From Lachnospiraceae bacterium UBA7110 (GTDB lineage: Bacteria; Bacillota; Clostridia; Lachnospirales; Lachnospiraceae), in the NCBI GenBank assembly GCA_002492295.1, contig DKYC01000123.1:1-16204 (forward strand): DNA of 16,204 nt, given 5' to 3'. The notes beneath the pieces were generated by a model. The model made no database searches and was not told the DNA's origin. It was given only the letters and a program-made list of their open reading frames with translations. This document shows positions 14,062 through 16,204 of the stretch, one piece after another. A program made the position numbers and the translations under genes. The first letter of the stretch is position 1. Each line of letters starts with the position of its first letter.

Positions 14062-14872
14062 TTACAACAGGATTTCTGATAAGACACTTCTTATAGCATT
14101 TATAGGAGGGACTATATATTTATCGTGAATGTCTTTTGCAAAAGTACGAATTTTACCTGTGAGTGACCGCCTTGCATCTTCTATTGATTGTTTATCCTCA
14201 GCACCAAGTAATCTGTTATAATCTTCAATCGGAAACTTGCTGTCGATTGGTAAAAGCAGTGGTTCATTTCCATTTCCCGGAGGTTTTATGGCGAACTCCA
14301 CACGTTTACCGTTTGCAATTTCTACATTCATTTCATACTGGCTTGGAGCAAGAATATCAGAAAGCAGTTTCTCAAGACGGACTTCACCATACGTACCACG
14401 TTCTTTCACGTTCGTGAGAGCGTTTTTCAACGACTTTGCGTCAGCGGCAAGAGCTTTCATCTCACCCAGTCCCTGACCTACGCTTTCAAGCTGCTTACTG
14501 GCCAGTTCAAAGGATTGAGAGAGACGGCCCTCAATCTGTTCATTACTTTCAGTGCCAGCTTTTTGAATGGCTGTCAATTTTATTTCCATCTGCTGCCGAA
14601 ACTCACTAAGCTGTCGGTTAACTTCCTCACGATGTGTCGACAATGTATCCTGAATACTTTTCTGTATAAAACCGAAACGCTCAAACTGCTCTGTTGCGCC
14701 GCTTGCAATTTGTTTTTGCACGCCGCTTCGCTGTTCTTCGGCGGTACGCTTTAATAGAGATATTATTTCACCAGTATCAGACTTCTTGCGTCCTATAATC
14801 TGTATATATCATAACACCTAAAAGCATAACAATAATCACAATATCCAAAATTTCCAGTAAGCCTATTTCCAT
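14062..14872 (-). pseudogene. rmuC: rmuC pseudogene, frameshifted near the 5' end and truncated at the 3' end
   Basis: RmuC is a coiled-coil, membrane-anchored protein with a nuclease-like fold that limits DNA inversions. The ATG at 14870-14872 has a GAGGAG ribosome site and encodes the membrane anchor (MEIGLLEILDIVIIVMLLGV), but this frame stops at 14777-14779. The next frame continues the protein (GEIISLLKRTAEEQRSGVQKQ through GTYGEVRLEKLL and LLLPIDSKFPIEDYNRLL to DIHDKYIVPP). The shift therefore lies between about 14780 and 14808. After VPPI, where RmuC normally continues TTDFAIMFLP, the sequence changes abruptly near 14100 to unrelated codons and a stop at 14062. Roughly the last 200 residues are missing. 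The 219-residue frame from 14721 starts at an internal GTG with no ribosome site, so a functional product is unlikely. Confidence 0.85.
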
Positions 14873-15068
14873 TTTCTCCTCTCTTATTGAGTGTATAAGC
14901 ATTTATTAAATGCCAAAACCAATTATGCTCGTGAACAAATTTAATTGCCGCTTTCAGGTCTGAATTGCCGATGCGTTCACTTGCTATACTGTGCAGACAG
15001 CATTTATTTGCGATTGCAAGTATAATACACATTTTTTCAGCAGCAATTAAGACCAACCAGGATATCAT
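14793..15068 (-). CDS. uncertain small open frame, possibly a gene fragment
   Basis: An open frame of 91 codons starts MISWLVLIAAEKMCIILAIANK and continues 'NSDLKAAIKFVHEHNWFWHLINAYTLNKRGEN'. Its last ~25 codons run through the start of rmuC in another frame and are probably not meaningful. The best ribosome site in the region (AAAGGAG, about 15091-15097) lies before a different ATG, which opens MTEVNDILVGLNCC and stops after 14 codons. The amphipathic middle portion looks protein-like, so this may be the frameshifted remains of a small gene between the AlbA-type regulator and rmuC. I recognise no family. Confidence 0.25.
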   Translation of the reverse strand: MISWLVLIAAEKMCIILAIANKCCLHSIASERIGNSDLKAAIKFVHEHNWFWHLINAYTLNKRGENGNRLTGNFGYCDYCYAFRCYDIYRL

Positions 15069-15118
15069 TAACTTCTGTCATAAATTGATTGTTCTCCTTT
15101 GAAAATTTTTCTCTTTTT

Positions 15119-16204
15119 TTATAATACATTCCAATACCCTGCTTTTTTTGAACCGACTCTCTCAATATAGCCATTTTCACGCAGAAATGAAATATTGTTA
15201 TCTACCGCCGTTTTGCTAATTGCTAGGATTTTGCGAAGTTCCTCGGCTGTTATATTGGGATTATCTCTCATTTCCGTTATAATTTTCTTTCTCCTTGCAT
15301 TTAAAGGCTTTTTATTTCCAACTTTATTCCCAACTTTTCTGATTTTTTTCAATGGTATCGTTACAACAATTGAATTTTCCCGAAACACAAAAGCTTCTTT
15401 ACCATAAGTTTCTGTTATTTTAGGAACGCCCCGCCCTGATTTTTCACTGATATGCAGTTGCAAAAATATCTCTGACAGCTTTTCATTCACAGGGACAGAT
15501 TCCCCCAAATAAAAGCCTTCCATTGTCTGTGCCGGCGATATAGAGCCTCTTGACAGAATTTCTATCCTGTCAGAGAAAACGGAAATCATCGGCTCATTTC
15601 CCTCCGCCCATTTGTTATGCAGGACAGCATTGATAATTGCTTCCCGAAAGGCCTTATTGTCAAACAGCGGCACTTCTTTCCTTTCCACAATCCGGTCTGT
15701 TTCATCTGCCTGTATGATATTTAGTACATCGCCATATCGCAATAGCTCGTCCAGACTGTATAAAAGGCAGTTATTTCCAAACTCCCTGACCGAAAACAAA
15801 TTTGTTCCTTTCGTTTTTCCCTCAAATATGGATACCCTGAGCGGAAAATGAGAATCATCCGAAAGCAGCTGCGCCAATAAATTGAATTGTCCTTCTTCAT
15901 TTCGCAGACCGAGATTTTTTATAAAAGTCTTATCGTTAAGGACAATTCCCTTTGAACCATAATACCCAAACAATTTTTGAAAAGTAAGTTCCTGATATTT
16001 TGCCGGAATGGTTTCTATCGTTTCCGTTCTCCCGTCAAGTATTTTAAATAATTCTATCTCTTTTTTAGGATAATCCCTGATATTGCATTTCGATGATCCA
16101 ATTCTTATATAACGTTTTTCCTTAAATGCAGTAGGTATCTCAGAAGCTGCAGGTATGACCAATACGATAACCCTTTTTTTCTGAATTTCAATTTCCTCAA
16201 AAGA
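15119..16204 (-). CDS. AlbA/Schlafen-type ATP-binding transcriptional regulator (partial at 5' end)
   Basis: 361 residues are visible and the frame is open to the right edge, so the N-terminus is missing. The first part ('RVIVLVIPAASEIPTAFKEKRYIRIGSSK') is the end of an AlbA_2/Schlafen AAA_4 domain, where 'YiRiGS.' is characteristic. A helical middle leads to an ATP-binding domain of the HATPase_c_4 type: 'FREAIINAVLHNKWAEG', then 'ISVFSDRIEILSRGSISP' and 'SEKSGRGVPKITETYG'. After a lysine-rich linker with a doubled VGNK comes a winged helix (about 305-361: 'ITAEELRKILAISKTAVDNNISFLRENGYIERV'). This architecture is usually annotated as a putative DNA-binding regulator or helicase-like protein. 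It is frequent in genomic islands and sometimes in defence loci. Its targets are unknown. Confidence 0.85.
   Translation of the reverse strand, partial: SFEEIEIQKKRVIVLVIPAASEIPTAFKEKRYIRIGSSKCNIRDYPKKEIELFKILDGRTETIETIPAKYQELTFQKLFGYYGSKGIVLNDKTFIKNLGLRNEEGQFNLLAQLLSDDSHFPLRVSIFEGKTKGTNLFSVREFGNNCLLYSLDELLRYGDVLNIIQADETDRIVERKEVPLFDNKAFREAIINAVLHNKWAEGNEPMISVFSDRIEILSRGSISPAQTMEGFYLGESVPVNEKLSEIFLQLHISEKSGRGVPKITETYGKEAFVFRENSIVVTIPLKKIRKVGNKVGNKKPLNARRKKIITEMRDNPNITAEELRKILAISKTAVDNNISFLRENGYIERVGSKKAGYWNVL

Noticed and set aside
14700..14745. A CGCCGCTTCGC / GCGG-like hairpin in rmuC resembling the tip of the 42-nt repeat.
   Set aside because: The shared bases are only the short GC-rich tip; the outer stem and TTTGCAT bulge are absent, and the sequence encodes ordinary RmuC residues.
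1..16204. CRISPR array, tRNA or rRNA genes, and plus-strand protein genes.
   Set aside because: I saw no regularly spaced repeats, no tRNA-like cloverleaf, and every long plus-strand frame is a low-complexity shadow of a minus-strand gene.

Overview
The window looks like a chromosomal stretch of a low-to-mid GC Firmicute, most likely a Lachnospiraceae-type gut Clostridium. The reasons are near-perfect AGGAGG ribosome sites, a YtrA-type GntR/ABC operon, a membrane-tethered LuxR regulator, a GH42 beta-galactosidase, and luxS beside mtnN. This assignment is inferred from gene content only. Every convincing gene is on the minus strand, so transcription runs from high to low coordinates.

Layout from the left edge. 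1-397: a type II toxin-antitoxin pair, with the PIN toxin cut by the window edge. 475-2579: an autoregulated GntR - ABC ATPase - ABC permease operon. It has a textbook promoter whose spacer is filled by a palindromic operator, plus a 30-bp direct repeat between ATPase and permease that may mark a deleted gene. 2639-3884: a pair made of a four-helix MotA-like membrane protein and a membrane-anchored LuxR regulator. 4017-9616: lipoprotein - luxS - mtnN - membrane alpha/beta hydrolase - small membrane protein - GH42. luxS and mtnN together recycle S-adenosylhomocysteine and make the AI-2 precursor. 9662-12209: a MATE efflux pump and a D-2-hydroxyacid dehydrogenase, with a folded ~90-nt intergenic element between them.

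The right quarter (12210-16204) is more AT-rich and shows decay. It holds a frameshifted remnant, an M24 peptidase overlapping a GNAT acetyltransferase, an rmuC pseudogene broken at both ends, and an AlbA/Schlafen-type ATP-binding regulator cut by the right edge.

The most interesting signals are non-coding. A ~135-bp MITE-like element with 11-bp terminal inverted repeats and a 9-11 bp target duplication sits in the 3' end of the MATE gene and has rewritten its C-terminus; the ancestral end can be reconstructed from the duplicated flank. Inside it is a 42-nt hairpin found again, 83% identical, at 12737-12778 after the M24 gene. All seven differences lie in stems. On the minus strand all are compensatory or G.U-preserving, and the ten unpaired bases do not change. 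This is strong two-copy covariation for a strand-specific structured RNA or ssDNA repeat family.
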